Shown here one piece after another: positions 26,180-37,283 of a DNA stretch of 64,000 nucleotides (positions are counted from its first letter, which is position 1; each line of letters starts with the position of its first letter). This stretch comes from JAGRKR01 sp041397725. GTDB lineage: Bacteria; Pseudomonadota; Alphaproteobacteria; Rhizobiales; Hyphomicrobiaceae. Position numbers and translations under genes: made by a program. A model generated the notes under the pieces. The model was not told the origin of the DNA and searched no databases. It saw nothing but the letters and a program-made list of their open reading frames with translations. The stretch covers positions 281,195 to 345,194 of the forward strand of contig JAWKVZ010000005.1 in the NCBI GenBank assembly GCA_041397725.1. Reading direction: 5' to 3'.

Positions 26180-26917
26180 TCAGGCGCGCGCGAGCTCAGC
26201 GCGGGCGCGCTCAAGATCGGCGGGAGTATCGACGCCGAGCGGGACAGTGTCAACGAGAGCGACGTCGATGCGCATGCCGTCCTCGAGGGCGCGCAGTTGC
26301 TCGAGCTTCTCGCGTCGCTCGAGCGGCGAGGGGCGGAGGCTGACGAACCGCTCGAGGGCGCTGCGCTTGTAGGCGTAGATGCCGATGTGGTGGTAGAGCG
26401 GGCCGTCGCCGTGCGGGGCGGGCGCGCGCGTGAAGTAGAGCGCGCGCAGGACGTCGGGGCGGCTGGTGGGGGTGCCCACGATCTTCACGACGTTCGGGTT
26501 CGTGCCCTCGCCCGGCTCGGTGATCTCGGCGGCGAGGGTGGCGATATGCGTCGCCTTGCCGGCCAGGGGTCTGCTGCAGACGTCGATGAGGCGCGGCTCG
26601 AGTGTCGGCAGGTCGCCCTGCAGGTTGATGACGATATCGACATCGCCTTCGGGATCGACCTTGTTGACGGCCTCGAACACGCGATCGGAGCCCGAGGCGT
26701 GGTCTGCCCGTGTCAGCACCGCCTCGCCGCCGGCCTTGCGCACGACGGCTGCGATCTCCTCGGTGTCCGTGGCAATGACGACACGGCCGATCTCCGAGGC
26801 CATCGCCCGGCGCCAGACATGGATGATCATGGGTGTGCCGTGGATGTCGGCGAGCGGTTTTCCCGGCAGGCGGGTCGCCTGCATGCGGGCGGGTATGACG
26901 ATGATGGCGCGTTGCAT
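26180..26917 (-). CDS. kdsB: 3-deoxy-manno-octulosonate cytidylyltransferase
   Basis: Activates KDO to CMP-KDO for lipid A core synthesis, showing a Gram-negative cell envelope. IVIPARMQATRLPGKPLAD is the nucleotide-binding signature; TDTEEIAAVV, VINLQGDLP and HHIGIYAYKRSALERFV follow. 245 residues from the ATG at 26917; a longer upstream frame overlaps the divergent cytochrome gene and has no family character. Divergent from the cytochrome c gene. Confidence 0.94.
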   Translation of the reverse strand: MQRAIIVIPARMQATRLPGKPLADIHGTPMIIHVWRRAMASEIGRVVIATDTEEIAAVVRKAGGEAVLTRADHASGSDRVFEAVNKVDPEGDVDIVINLQGDLPTLEPRLIDVCSRPLAGKATHIATLAAEITEPGEGTNPNVVKIVGTPTSRPDVLRALYFTRAPAPHGDGPLYHHIGIYAYKRSALERFVSLRPSPLERREKLEQLRALEDGMRIDVALVDTVPLGVDTPADLERARAELARA

Positions 26918-26985
26918 CGCGTTCGGATGTCTCCAAAGGTGACAATTCGTCTCGCCCCATGCCTCTAGGACAAGCGTGACGCCGG

Positions 26986-27013
26986 TTGCAAGCCAAAGCG
27001 GAACGCCTATAGT
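26986..27013 (+). promoter_or_regulatory. Candidate promoter of the cytochrome c gene
   Basis: TTGCAA (26986-26991), 16-bp spacer, TATAGT (27008-27013), ending about 80 bp before the ATG at 27095 in the kdsB/cytochrome divergent gap. Its boxes resemble those upstream of the tRNA-Ser gene (TTGCGT, 16 bp, TATAGT). Confidence 0.5.
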
Positions 27014-27094
27014 GGCCGCCGGTTTGCCAATTTTGCCACGGATGCAGCCGCGAGGCCTCCGTGTGGCCACGCGTGGCTGGGGGAAACGAAGCAC

Positions 27095-27637
27095 ATGGAC
27101 GCATTTGAGCTGAACAAGATCGCGGGCGCAACGCTCGCGGCGCTGCTTACGGTCTTTGGCCTGAAAGTGTTCTATGAGATTGCCCTGCCGCATCACAAGC
27201 CGGCCAAACCGGGCTACTCTATCCCAGTGACGGCAGCGAAACCCGGCGCGCCCGCTGCGGCGCCGGCAGCCTTCGATCCGAAGGCCGTCGTGGCCTTGAT
27301 CGCAAAGGCTACTCCCGCCAACGGCCAGGAAGTGTTCCGCGCCTGCCAGGCCTGCCACACGGTCGAGAAGGGCGGCGGCGTCAAGACGGGCCCCAATCTC
27401 TTCGGCATCGTCGGGCGCAAGGTCGGCGGCGTCGCCGGCTTCCAGTATTCGCCGGACTTCACCGGCAAGACGACGTCCTGGACCTATGAGGAGCTCGCGA
27501 AGTTCCTGCACAATCCCAAGGGCTACGCGCCGAATACGAAGATGGTCTTCCGTGGCGTCGAGGATCCGGCCGAGCTCGCCGATCTCATCAGCTATCTGAG
27601 GTCCCTTGCCGACAGCCCGGCTCCGCTGCCAAAATGA
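27095..27637 (+). CDS. Membrane-anchored c-type cytochrome (CycM-like)
   Basis: Monohaem class I cytochrome c with an uncleaved N-terminal membrane anchor (hydrophobic residues ~9-27), a Pro/Ala linker, and the haem site CQACH (Cys84, Cys87, His88). The likely axial Met is in NTKMVF near residue 150. 180 residues, matching the CycM/c552 type that shuttles electrons between the bc1 complex and terminal oxidase in alphaproteobacteria. Followed by a hairpin at 27675. Confidence 0.92.
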   Translation: MDAFELNKIAGATLAALLTVFGLKVFYEIALPHHKPAKPGYSIPVTAAKPGAPAAAPAAFDPKAVVALIAKATPANGQEVFRACQACHTVEKGGGVKTGPNLFGIVGRKVGGVAGFQYSPDFTGKTTSWTYEELAKFLHNPKGYAPNTKMVFRGVEDPAELADLISYLRSLADSPAPLPK

Positions 27638-27674
27638 GCGAGGCGGCAGCGTCTCGTATGTGTTGATCTGCTTC

Positions 27675-27702
27675 CGGCCCCGTCAAGACCTTGGCGGGGT
27701 CG
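27675..27702 (+). terminator. Hairpin after the cytochrome c gene
   Basis: 12-bp stem (CGGCCCCGTCAA / TTGGCGGGGTCG, two G-T wobble pairs) with a GACC loop, 38 bp past the stop, followed by GTGCATTTG. A weak U-tract but a stable stem; likely transcription end. The remaining ~190 bp before the solute-binding gene hold nothing else I can support. Confidence 0.6.
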
Positions 27703-27893
27703 GTGCATTTGAGGGGTGTGGCCGCGTTCGGGTCATGGACGAGTTTTAACTTGGCGGGTCGGCGTCCGGTGCGCATCCTCGCGTCGGCGCCGAGGCGAAC
27801 GTATCCATCGATCAACCGCCCCTTCGGTCACGGCTGTTTCTTGCGCATCGACGAGGGGGCGTGGCGGCGCCAGGGAAAGGTTGGGATAGGGTC

Positions 27894-29873
27894 ATGCTCG
27901 TGAGACGCGGTCTTGCCGCCTTTGGTCTGGCGGTCGTCCTGGCCGGCTTGTCCGGCGACAGCGGCCGGGCGCAGCAGCCCGCGCCCGTGGCGCCTGCACC
28001 TGCGGCGACGCCGGCGGCCCAACAGACGCGCCATCATGCGCTTTCGCTCGTCGGCAAGCCGAAATTCGGCGCGGATTTCAAACACTTCGATTGGGTGCGA
28101 CCGGATGCGCCGAAGGGCGGCTCGTTGCGGCTGGCGACGATCGGCGGCTTCGATTCGCTCAACGAGCACACCATCAAGGGAAGCGCCGCGCCGGGTCTGG
28201 GGCTGATCTACGACACGCTGCTCGATGCCAGCCCCGACGAGCCATCGACGGAGTACGGGCTCGTCGCCGCCTGGGTCGCGCACCCCGACGACTTCTCCTC
28301 GGCGACCTTCGGCCTGCGGCCCGAGGCTCGCTTCCACGATGGCAAGCCGATCACGCCCGAGGACGTCGTCTTCTCGCTGGAGGCCCTGAAAAAGGCCAAT
28401 CCGTTCTATGCGCTCTACTACAAGAACGTGGTGCGGGTGGAGAAGACCGGGCCGCATCAGGTGACCTTCCACTTCGACGTGAAGGGCAACCGTGAGCTTC
28501 CGCTGATCGTCGGACAGATCCCCGTCCTGCCCAAGCACTACTGGACCGCGAAGGGCAGCAACGGCGAGCCGCGGGATCTCTCCAAGACCACCTCCGAGCC
28601 GCCGCTCGGATCGGGGCCTTATCGCATCAAGGCGGTCGAGCTCAATCGCTTCATCGTCTACGAGCGCATCGCCGACTACTGGGCGCGTGAGCTGCCCGTC
28701 ATGCGCGGGCGCTACAACTTCGGCGAGATCCGCTACACGACCTATCGCGATCAGAATATCGCCTTCGAGGGCTTCAAGGGCGGGCAGATCGACTTGTGGA
28801 CGGAGTCGAGCTCCAAGAACTGGGCGACGGGCTACGAATTTGCCGCCGTGAAGGCCGGCCGCGTGCGCCGGCTGGAGATTCCGACCAAGACGGTCGCGCC
28901 GATGCAGGCCTTCATCTTCAACCTGCGCCGCACCAAGTTCCAGGACGCACGGTTGAGGCGCGCCTTCGGTCTCGTGTTCGACTTCGAATGGGCGAACAAG
29001 AATCTGTTCTACGGACAGTACAAGCGCGTCTCGAGCTACTTCGGCAACAGCGAGCTGGCGGCGACCGGCCTGCCGAACGGGCTCGAGCTGAAGATCCTCG
29101 AGGAGGTGCGCAAGCAGGTGCCGCCGGAGGTCTTCACGACGCCGTTCGCCAACCCCGTGAACAGCACGCCGCAGGACCTTCGCAAACACATGCGCGAGGC
29201 GCTGGACCTATTCAAGCAGGCGGGTTGGACGTTGCGCGCGGAACGGGTCGACGATCCGACCTGCGGGACCTTCTGCAAGCTCATGATCTCCATCGGCCTG
29301 CGCAGCGCGCAGACCACGCAGGTCCTGCGCAACGCCAAGGGGGAGCCGCTCGACGTCGAGCTGCTGCTCGTCTCGCCGCTGATGGAACGCATCGCCCAGC
29401 CCTACAAGGCGAACCTGGAGAAGCTCGGCATTCGCGTGCGTGTGCGCATCGTCGACTCCGCCCAGTACGAGCGGCGCGTGAAGAGCTTCGACTACGACAT
29501 GATCATCACGACCTTTGCCCAGTCGCACTCGCCCGGTAACGAGCAGCGCCAGTTCTGGGGCTCGGCGGCCGCGTCGCGCGAGGGGAGCCGCAACCGGATC
29601 GGCATCCGCGATCCGGCCATCGACAAGCTGATCGACAAGGTGATCTTCGCCAAGTCGCGCGAGGAGCTGGTGGCGGCGACCCGGGCGCTCGATCGCGTGC
29701 TCCTGTGGAACTTCTACGTCGTCCCGCAATGGTACTCGCCGACCGTGCGCGTCGCCTATTGGCAGGGGCTCGGGCATCCGCTGAAGTTTCCGGCCTTGAA
29801 CCCGAGTGTCATCGCCACCTGGTGGCAGGATGCGGCGCGGGGCACGGAGCCGGGCAAGGAGGCGCCGAAATGA
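27894..29873 (+). CDS. yejA: YejA-type peptide-binding protein, first copy
   Basis: Periplasmic substrate-binding protein (SBP family 5) of a Yej/microcin-C-type importer. Signal peptide MLVRRGLAAFGLAVVLAGL then an Ala/Pro linker. ADFKHFDWVRPDAPKGG is the hallmark of the YejA branch, followed by LRPEARFHDGKPITPEDVVF and PPLGSGPYRI. 659 residues. Start at the ATG at 27894, which places the signal peptide at the N-terminus. First gene of a five-gene operon running to 35904, and its stop overlaps the second binding-protein start (ATGA). Confidence 0.92.
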   Translation: MLVRRGLAAFGLAVVLAGLSGDSGRAQQPAPVAPAPAATPAAQQTRHHALSLVGKPKFGADFKHFDWVRPDAPKGGSLRLATIGGFDSLNEHTIKGSAAPGLGLIYDTLLDASPDEPSTEYGLVAAWVAHPDDFSSATFGLRPEARFHDGKPITPEDVVFSLEALKKANPFYALYYKNVVRVEKTGPHQVTFHFDVKGNRELPLIVGQIPVLPKHYWTAKGSNGEPRDLSKTTSEPPLGSGPYRIKAVELNRFIVYERIADYWARELPVMRGRYNFGEIRYTTYRDQNIAFEGFKGGQIDLWTESSSKNWATGYEFAAVKAGRVRRLEIPTKTVAPMQAFIFNLRRTKFQDARLRRAFGLVFDFEWANKNLFYGQYKRVSSYFGNSELAATGLPNGLELKILEEVRKQVPPEVFTTPFANPVNSTPQDLRKHMREALDLFKQAGWTLRAERVDDPTCGTFCKLMISIGLRSAQTTQVLRNAKGEPLDVELLLVSPLMERIAQPYKANLEKLGIRVRVRIVDSAQYERRVKSFDYDMIITTFAQSHSPGNEQRQFWGSAAASREGSRNRIGIRDPAIDKLIDKVIFAKSREELVAATRALDRVLLWNFYVVPQWYSPTVRVAYWQGLGHPLKFPALNPSVIATWWQDAARGTEPGKEAPK

Positions 29874-31756
29874 CCTCACGGGCCTCTTGTCTTCCATGTC
29901 ACCACCGCGAGGCTGCCGAGGCGCGCTTGCCGCCGCTGGCGCGGCTCGTGGCGGTGCTCGTGCTGGTCATGGGCCTGGCGCCGGCGGTGATGGCCGCGAC
30001 GAGCGGGCCACGCCATGGCCTGTCGGCGTTCGGCGATCTCAAGTACCCCGCCGATTTCAAGCATTTCAGCTACGTCAATCCGGATGCCCCCAAGGGCGGA
30101 CGCCTGTCGATGATCGGCACCTCCGGGCTCAACACCTTCGACAGCTTCAACGCCTTCATCCTGAAGGGTGACGCCGCCGAGGGGCTGACGCTGCTGTTCG
30201 ACAGCCTGATGGTGCGCGCCGCCGACGAACCGGACGCCATGTACGGTCTCGTCGCCAGGACGGCCGAGGTGGCGGCCGACGGCAAGTCCGTCGTCTTCAA
30301 GCTGCGGCCCGAGGCGCGCTTCTCCGATGGCACGCCCGTGACCGCGGAGGATGTCGCCTTCACCTTCGCCACGCTCAAGGAGAAGGGGCATCCAGGCTTC
30401 CGCTTGGTGCTGGCTGACGTCGTCGCCGCCGATGTCTTGGATGCCCACACGGTGCGCTATCGCTTCCAAGGCACACTCACGCGAGACCTGCCGCTGACGG
30501 TCGCCGGCCTGCCGATCTTCTCCAAGGCCTACTACACGAAGATCGACTTCGCCCAGACCAGCCTCGTGCCGCCGCTCGGTTCCGGCCCCTACACCATCGC
30601 CAGCCACGGCCAGGGCGCCTTCATCCAGTACAAGCGCCGCACCGACTACTGGGCGCGGGACCTGCCGGTCAATCGCGGGCGCTTCAACTTCGACGAGATC
30701 CGCTACGAGTACTATCGCGATCGCACTGCCGAGCTGCAGGCGCTCAAGGCCGGCACCTACGACCTGCGCGAGGAATTCACCTCGCGCGATTGGGCGCTCG
30801 CCTATGACCTGCCGCAGATCCGCGACGGGCGGCTCGTCAAGCTGACTCTGCCCGACGAGAGCCCCTCCGGCGCGCAGGGCTTCTTCCTCAACATGCGCCG
30901 GCCGGCCTTGAAGGACGTGCGTGTGCGCAAGGCGCTCGATCTTGCGTTCGACTTCGAATGGACGAACAAGAACCTGTTCTACAGTCTCTACCGCCGCACC
31001 TGGAGCTTCTTCCAGAATTCCGACATGATGGCGTCCGGCAAGCCGAGCGCCGAGGAGCTGGCGCTGCTCGAGCCGTTCCGTGCCCAGCTTCCACCCGAGG
31101 TCTTCGGTGAGCCGTACCGGCCGCCCGTCACCAACGGCTCGGGCCAGGATCGCAGCAAGCTGCGCGAGGCGGCCAAGCTGCTGGCGGCTGCCGGCTACAC
31201 GTACCGCGGCAATCGGCTGGTCGACTCCAAGGGCCAGGTGCTGCGCCTCGAGATCCTGCTCTTCTCGCCGTCGTTCGAGCGCGTCGTAACACCCTACATC
31301 CGGAACCTGCGCGCCCTCGGCATCGACGCTTTCCTGCGACGCGTGGACACCGCGCAGTATCAGCGGCGGCTCAAGTCCTTCGACTTCGACATCACGGTGC
31401 AGCGCTACGTCATGCGACTGACGCCCGGCAACGAGCTCGACACCTACCTGAGCTCGCGCGCGGCCGGCATGAGCGGCAGCCGCAATCTGGCGGGGCTGGC
31501 CAGTCCCGTCGTCGATGCCTTGATCAAGAAGGTGATCGAAGCCCGTAATCGTCCGCAGCTCCTGGCTGCCACGCGCGCGCTCGATCGCGTGCTGCGGGCT
31601 CAGCACATCTGGGTGCCGCACTGGTACAAGGCGGCGCACAATATTGCCCATTGGAACAAGTTCGGCCGCCCGTCGGAAAAGCCCCGCTTCGCGCGTGGTG
31701 TCGTCGACACCTGGTGGTACGATGCCGCCAAGGCGCAGGCGCTGCGCGCGAAGTGA
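29870..31756 (+). CDS. yejA: YejA-type peptide-binding protein, second copy
   Basis: Tandem paralogue of the preceding gene: YPADFKHFSYVNPDAPKGG, LRPEARFSDGTPVTAEDVAF and PPLGSGPYTI occur in the same order. 628 residues with an N-terminal hydrophobic segment at ~25-45 (LARLVAVLVLVMGLAPAV) acting as signal peptide; the ~20 residues before it are unusually polar and contain two Cys. The ATG overlaps the previous stop by four bases, so translation is coupled. Two binding proteins on one transporter would widen the peptide range. Confidence 0.92.
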   Translation: MTSRASCLPCHHREAAEARLPPLARLVAVLVLVMGLAPAVMAATSGPRHGLSAFGDLKYPADFKHFSYVNPDAPKGGRLSMIGTSGLNTFDSFNAFILKGDAAEGLTLLFDSLMVRAADEPDAMYGLVARTAEVAADGKSVVFKLRPEARFSDGTPVTAEDVAFTFATLKEKGHPGFRLVLADVVAADVLDAHTVRYRFQGTLTRDLPLTVAGLPIFSKAYYTKIDFAQTSLVPPLGSGPYTIASHGQGAFIQYKRRTDYWARDLPVNRGRFNFDEIRYEYYRDRTAELQALKAGTYDLREEFTSRDWALAYDLPQIRDGRLVKLTLPDESPSGAQGFFLNMRRPALKDVRVRKALDLAFDFEWTNKNLFYSLYRRTWSFFQNSDMMASGKPSAEELALLEPFRAQLPPEVFGEPYRPPVTNGSGQDRSKLREAAKLLAAAGYTYRGNRLVDSKGQVLRLEILLFSPSFERVVTPYIRNLRALGIDAFLRRVDTAQYQRRLKSFDFDITVQRYVMRLTPGNELDTYLSSRAAGMSGSRNLAGLASPVVDALIKKVIEARNRPQLLAATRALDRVLRAQHIWVPHWYKAAHNIAHWNKFGRPSEKPRFARGVVDTWWYDAAKAQALRAK

Positions 31757-31772
31757 GCGAGACGGAGCACAG

Positions 31773-32948
31773 ATGGCTGCCTACCTGTTGAAGCGTCTCC
31801 TGCTGATCATCCCGACGATGCTCGGCATCATGCTCATCAGCTTCGCCATCATCCAGGTGGCGCCCGGCGGCCCCGTCGAGCGCATGATCGCGCAGTTGAC
31901 GGGCACGGACGTCGGCGCGACCGCCAGGATCGGCGGACAGACCGGGGATTCCGGGCGGTCGCTCCAGCAAGGCGGCCAGCCCGGTGCGGATTCGCTCTCG
32001 TCGAAGTATCGTGGCGCGCAAGGCCTCGACCCGGAGTTCATCAAGCAGCTCGAGAAGCAGTTCGGTTTCGACAAGCCGGCGCACGAGCGCTTTTTCCTGA
32101 TGATGATGAACTATCTCAAGTTCGATTTCGGCAAGAGCTATTTCCGCGACACCAGTGTCCTGCAACTCATCAAGGAGAAGCTGCCGGTCTCGATCTCGCT
32201 CGGCATCTGGATGACCCTGATCACCTACCTGATCTCGATTCCGCTGGGCATCCGCAAGGCGGTGAGGGACGGCGAGAAGTTCGATACGTGGACGTCCGGC
32301 GTGCTGGTCGTCGGCTACGCCATCCCCGGCTTCCTGTTCGCGGTTCTGCTGATCGTCATGCTCGCCGGCGGCTCGTTCTTCCAGATCTTCCCGCTGCGGG
32401 GGCTGACCTCGGCGTCCTGGCAGGAGCTGCCGCAGTTCATCCGCTCCTTCAATCCGGGCGCCGATCCGTCGGCGCCGCCGTGGAGCTGGCTGCCCTGGTA
32501 CTGGAAAGTGTTCGACTACTTCTGGCACCTGACGCTGCCGATCATCGCGATGGCGCTCGGGGCCTTCACGACGATGACCTTCCTGACCAAGAACTCGTTC
32601 CTCGACGAGATCCGCAAGCAGTACGTGCTGACTGCACGCTCGAAAGGTCTCGCTGAGCGCCAGGTGCTCTACGGGCACGTTTTCCGCAACGCCATGCTGC
32701 TGATCATCGCCGGGTTCCCCGGAGCCTTCATCTCGTCCTTCTTCACGGGCGCGCTGCTGATCGAGACGATATTTTCGCTCGACGGGCTCGGGCTTCTCAG
32801 CTTCGACTCCATCATCAACCGCGATTATCCAGTGGTCTTTGCCAATCTCTACATCTTCTCGCTGCTGGGACTCGTCGTGAATCTGGTGTCGGACTTCGTC
32901 TACACGCTCGTCGATCCGCGCATCGACTTCGAGTCCAGGGAGGTCTAG
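31773..32948 (+). CDS. yejB: ABC transporter permease YejB
   Basis: Inner-membrane permease of the peptide importer (DppB/OppB family). TM1 starts at residue ~5 (YLLKRLLLIIPTMLGIMLISF). A ~60-residue hydrophilic insertion (Gly/Gln/Ser-rich) follows, typical of YejB compared with DppB. The permease signature lies in FLDEIRKQYVLTARSKGLAERQVL. Ends LVDPRIDFESREV. 391 residues, with a short gap after the second binding protein and three bases before yejE. Confidence 0.93.
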   Translation: MAAYLLKRLLLIIPTMLGIMLISFAIIQVAPGGPVERMIAQLTGTDVGATARIGGQTGDSGRSLQQGGQPGADSLSSKYRGAQGLDPEFIKQLEKQFGFDKPAHERFFLMMMNYLKFDFGKSYFRDTSVLQLIKEKLPVSISLGIWMTLITYLISIPLGIRKAVRDGEKFDTWTSGVLVVGYAIPGFLFAVLLIVMLAGGSFFQIFPLRGLTSASWQELPQFIRSFNPGADPSAPPWSWLPWYWKVFDYFWHLTLPIIAMALGAFTTMTFLTKNSFLDEIRKQYVLTARSKGLAERQVLYGHVFRNAMLLIIAGFPGAFISSFFTGALLIETIFSLDGLGLLSFDSIINRDYPVVFANLYIFSLLGLVVNLVSDFVYTLVDPRIDFESREV

Positions 32949-32951
32949 GCC

Positions 32952-34259
32952 ATGGATTCCCGGGCGCGGCGCCGGCTGCGGCGCGAGCAGGAAAGACGCG
33001 GCAAGTCCGGCCAGCGCGGCGTTGCCAGCGCCGCTCGAGACGGCACGGCGGCGCGCACCGGCGTTCCCGCGAGCACTTCGGGTGTCGAGCCGGCCTCGAC
33101 GACGGCCCTGCATGAGCCCGCCGGTCCGACGCGGAAACGGCGCCTCGGCTGGCTCAGGCGCAAGCTTTCAACTCCCATCAACCGGCGCCGCTGGGAGAAC
33201 TTCAAGGGCAACCGCCGCGGTCACCGCAGCTTCTGGATCTTCCTGGCGCTTCTGGTGTTCAGCCTGTGCGCCGAGTTCGTCGCCAACGACCGACCATTGC
33301 TGGTGTCGTACAAGGGCTCGATTCTGTTCCCGGTCTTCGCGGATTATCCCGAGTCGCAGTTCGCTGGTGGCTTTCTGCCCCGCACCGATTTCCGTGACGG
33401 AACCATCCAGAAGGAAATCCGCGCCAATGGCTGGATGCTGTGGGCGCCCATTCGCTACTCGTATCGCACGATCAACTTCGAGACGCCGCGGCCCGCCCCG
33501 GCCCCGCCCTCATGGATGATGACTAGGGAAGAGCGCTGCTCGGCCTATCCCATGAAGGCTGCCGACCCCAATTGCACGGTCTGGAACTGGAACTGGCTCG
33601 GCACCGACGACCAGTCGCGCGACGTCGTCGCCCGTATCATCTACGGCTTCCGGCTGTCCGTGCTGTTCGGGCTCATTCTGACCGTGCTTTCCTCGGCCAT
33701 CGGCATCACGGCCGGTGCCGTCCAAGGCTATTTCGGCGGCTGGGTGGATCTGTCCTTCCAGCGGTTCCTGGAGATCTGGTCGTCCATCCCCTCGCTCTAC
33801 GTGCTGATCATCATCTCGTCGGTCCTCGTTCCGGGGTTCTGGACGCTGCTCTTCGTGCTTCTGGCCTTCCAGTGGGTCTATCTCGTCGGCGTGGTCCGGG
33901 CGGAGTTCCTGCGCGGCCGCAATTTCGAGTACATCACGGCTGCGCGCGCGCTCGGCCTGTCGAACGCCAAGATCATGTTCAAGCACCTGCTGCCCAATGC
34001 CATGGTGGCGACGTTGACCTTCCTGCCGTTCAAGCTGTCCGGCTCGATCACGGCGTTGACCGCTCTCGACTTCCTGGGGCTCGGGCTGCCGCCGGATTCC
34101 GCCTCGCTTGGGGAATTGCTGGCGCAGGGCAAGAACAACCTGACCGCACCATGGCTCGGCCTCACCTCGTTCTTCGTGATCGCGATCATGCTGAGCCTGC
34201 TCATCTTCATCGGCGAGGCCGTGCGCGATGCGCTCGACCCGCGCAAGACGTTCCGGTGA
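32952..34259 (+). CDS. yejE: ABC transporter permease YejE
   Basis: Second permease (DppC/OppC family). It has a long N-terminal cytoplasmic extension: residues 1-90 are rich in Arg, Ser, Ala and Gly before TM1 (RSFWIFLALLVFSLCAEFV). A large periplasmic loop follows (~100-200), then WNWLGTDDQSRDVVARIIYG and the permease motif FEYITAARALGLSNAKIMFKH. 435 residues, longer than the ~340 of E. coli YejE because of the extension. Ends DALDPRKTFR; the stop is 7 bp before yejF. Confidence 0.92.
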   Translation: MDSRARRRLRREQERRGKSGQRGVASAARDGTAARTGVPASTSGVEPASTTALHEPAGPTRKRRLGWLRRKLSTPINRRRWENFKGNRRGHRSFWIFLALLVFSLCAEFVANDRPLLVSYKGSILFPVFADYPESQFAGGFLPRTDFRDGTIQKEIRANGWMLWAPIRYSYRTINFETPRPAPAPPSWMMTREERCSAYPMKAADPNCTVWNWNWLGTDDQSRDVVARIIYGFRLSVLFGLILTVLSSAIGITAGAVQGYFGGWVDLSFQRFLEIWSSIPSLYVLIIISSVLVPGFWTLLFVLLAFQWVYLVGVVRAEFLRGRNFEYITAARALGLSNAKIMFKHLLPNAMVATLTFLPFKLSGSITALTALDFLGLGLPPDSASLGELLAQGKNNLTAPWLGLTSFFVIAIMLSLLIFIGEAVRDALDPRKTFR

Positions 34260-34266
34260 GGCCCAG

Positions 34267-35904
<1,638 letters not shown>

Positions 35905-36002
35905 CGGCGGGCGCGGCGTCGAGAGCGATCCCGGCGCCGACGTGGCGGCCGACCATCGACAGGTCCCGGAAAAACACGCACCAGGCACGAAAGACGGAGC
36001 TC

Positions 36003-36941
36003 ATGGCACTTCTGGTCATCACGAACACCAATCCGGAGCGCTTTGCGGAGCCGCTCAAGGAGATGGCGCCGGACCTCGACGTGAGGACGTGGCCGGCAGC
36101 CGGCAATCTCGACGAGGTCGAATTCGTGCTCGCCTGGAAGCCGCCTCCAGGCGTGCTCAAGACGCTCCCGAAGCTCGATGTGATCTTCTCGGTCGGGGCC
36201 GGCGTCGATCATCTGTTGCTCGATCCCGAGCTGCCCGACCGGCCCATTGTCCGCTTCGTCGATCGCAACCTGACGCAGCGCATGACCGAGTACGTGGCGC
36301 TCCATACGTTGTTCCATCACCGTCGCATGAGCGAATACCTGGGCTTCCAGTCTCGCCGGCGCTGGGTGGAGCTGTCGGAGCCCGAGGCCGGTGACGTGCG
36401 CGTCGGGGTCATGGGGCTTGGTGTGCTCGGCGCCGCCTCGGCGGAGCGCCTGCTGGCGCTCGGCTATCGCGTCGCCAGTTGGAGCCGGACGGCCAAGTCG
36501 GCCCCCGGCGTCACCTCGTTCGCCGGCGCCGAGGGGCTCGAGCCGTTTCTGCGCCAGACCGATATCCTCGTTACGCTGCTGCCGCTGACGTCGGAGACGC
36601 GCGGGATCATCGATCGCCGGCTGCTCGGGATGCTGGCCCGTGACGGGCGGTTGCCGGGGCCGGTGCTGATCAATGCCGGTCGTGGGGGGCTGCAAGTCGA
36701 GAAGGACATCCTCGCCGCCCTCGAGTCGGGGGCGCTCTACAGCGCCTCGCTCGACGTGTTCGAGACGGAGCCGCTGCCCGAGTCGAGCCCACTCTGGCGC
36801 CATCCCCGCGTCGTGATCACGCCCCACAACGCCGCCGTCAGTGACGAGCTTGCAGTTGCGCGCTACGTGGTCGAGCAGCTTGCGGGCTACCGCAAGACCG
36901 GCAAGCTCGAGAACCTCGTCGAGGTCCGCCGGGGATACTGA
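36003..36941 (+). CDS. Glyoxylate/hydroxypyruvate reductase A-like dehydrogenase
   Basis: D-2-hydroxyacid dehydrogenase of the GhrA branch. Rossmann motif GLGVLGAASAERLLALGY, the WSRT end of the second strand, LPLTSETRGIIDRRLL, NAGRGGLQVEKDIL (Arg), DVFETEPLPESSPLW (Glu) and the catalytic His in TPHNAAVSD. 312 residues. Probably reduces glyoxylate or hydroxypyruvate with NADPH. It lies 98 bp after yejF in the same direction; a functional link to peptide uptake is not evident. Confidence 0.9.
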   Translation: MALLVITNTNPERFAEPLKEMAPDLDVRTWPAAGNLDEVEFVLAWKPPPGVLKTLPKLDVIFSVGAGVDHLLLDPELPDRPIVRFVDRNLTQRMTEYVALHTLFHHRRMSEYLGFQSRRRWVELSEPEAGDVRVGVMGLGVLGAASAERLLALGYRVASWSRTAKSAPGVTSFAGAEGLEPFLRQTDILVTLLPLTSETRGIIDRRLLGMLARDGRLPGPVLINAGRGGLQVEKDILAALESGALYSASLDVFETEPLPESSPLWRHPRVVITPHNAAVSDELAVARYVVEQLAGYRKTGKLENLVEVRRGY

Positions 36942-36971
36942 GCGGACGCGCCGCGTCGCCGGGAAGGAGCC

Positions 36972-37283
36972 ATGATCAGCATCCCGCGCCACCTGCTGCT
37001 TCTGACGTGCCTCGGCGCACTGGCGCTCGCGGGCGCGGCGGCCCCACGCGCGGAGGAGGCCGGCAAGGCGCCAGACGGCGCTCTTTCTGCGCTCGCCGCC
37101 TTCCTGGCACGAAACGCCGATTGCGTGGATTTCAACGACGGCTGCATGGTGTGCGCCCGTCTCGAGCAGGGCGGATTGTCCTGCTCCACCCCGGGCATCG
37201 CCTGTCAGCCGGGCAAATGGACGTGTGTGAGCCGACGACCACGCGAGGCGGATCAGCAAGGCAAGCGCGATGCAAAAAAGTGA
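36972..37283 (+). CDS. Small secreted cysteine-rich protein, unknown function
   Basis: 103 residues with a clean signal peptide (ISIPRHLLLLTCLGALALAG, cleavage near APRAEE). The mature part has six Cys, five of them in the short stretch DGCMVCARLEQGGLSCST ... IACQPGKWTCV, so at least two disulfides are likely in the periplasm. The C-terminus is charged. The start has GGAAGGAG upstream. Its last 14 bases overlap the next gene. I do not recognise the family. Confidence 0.65.
   Translation: MISIPRHLLLLTCLGALALAGAAAPRAEEAGKAPDGALSALAAFLARNADCVDFNDGCMVCARLEQGGLSCSTPGIACQPGKWTCVSRRPREADQQGKRDAKK

Noticed and set aside
27691..27903. 70-codon open frame between the cytochrome c gene and yejA
   Set aside because: No ribosome site, begins inside the terminator hairpin, overlaps the yejA start, and shows no family pattern.
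29876..31651. 591-codon open frame antisense to the second yejA
   Set aside because: Shadow frame produced by GC codon bias; composition is unlike a folded protein.
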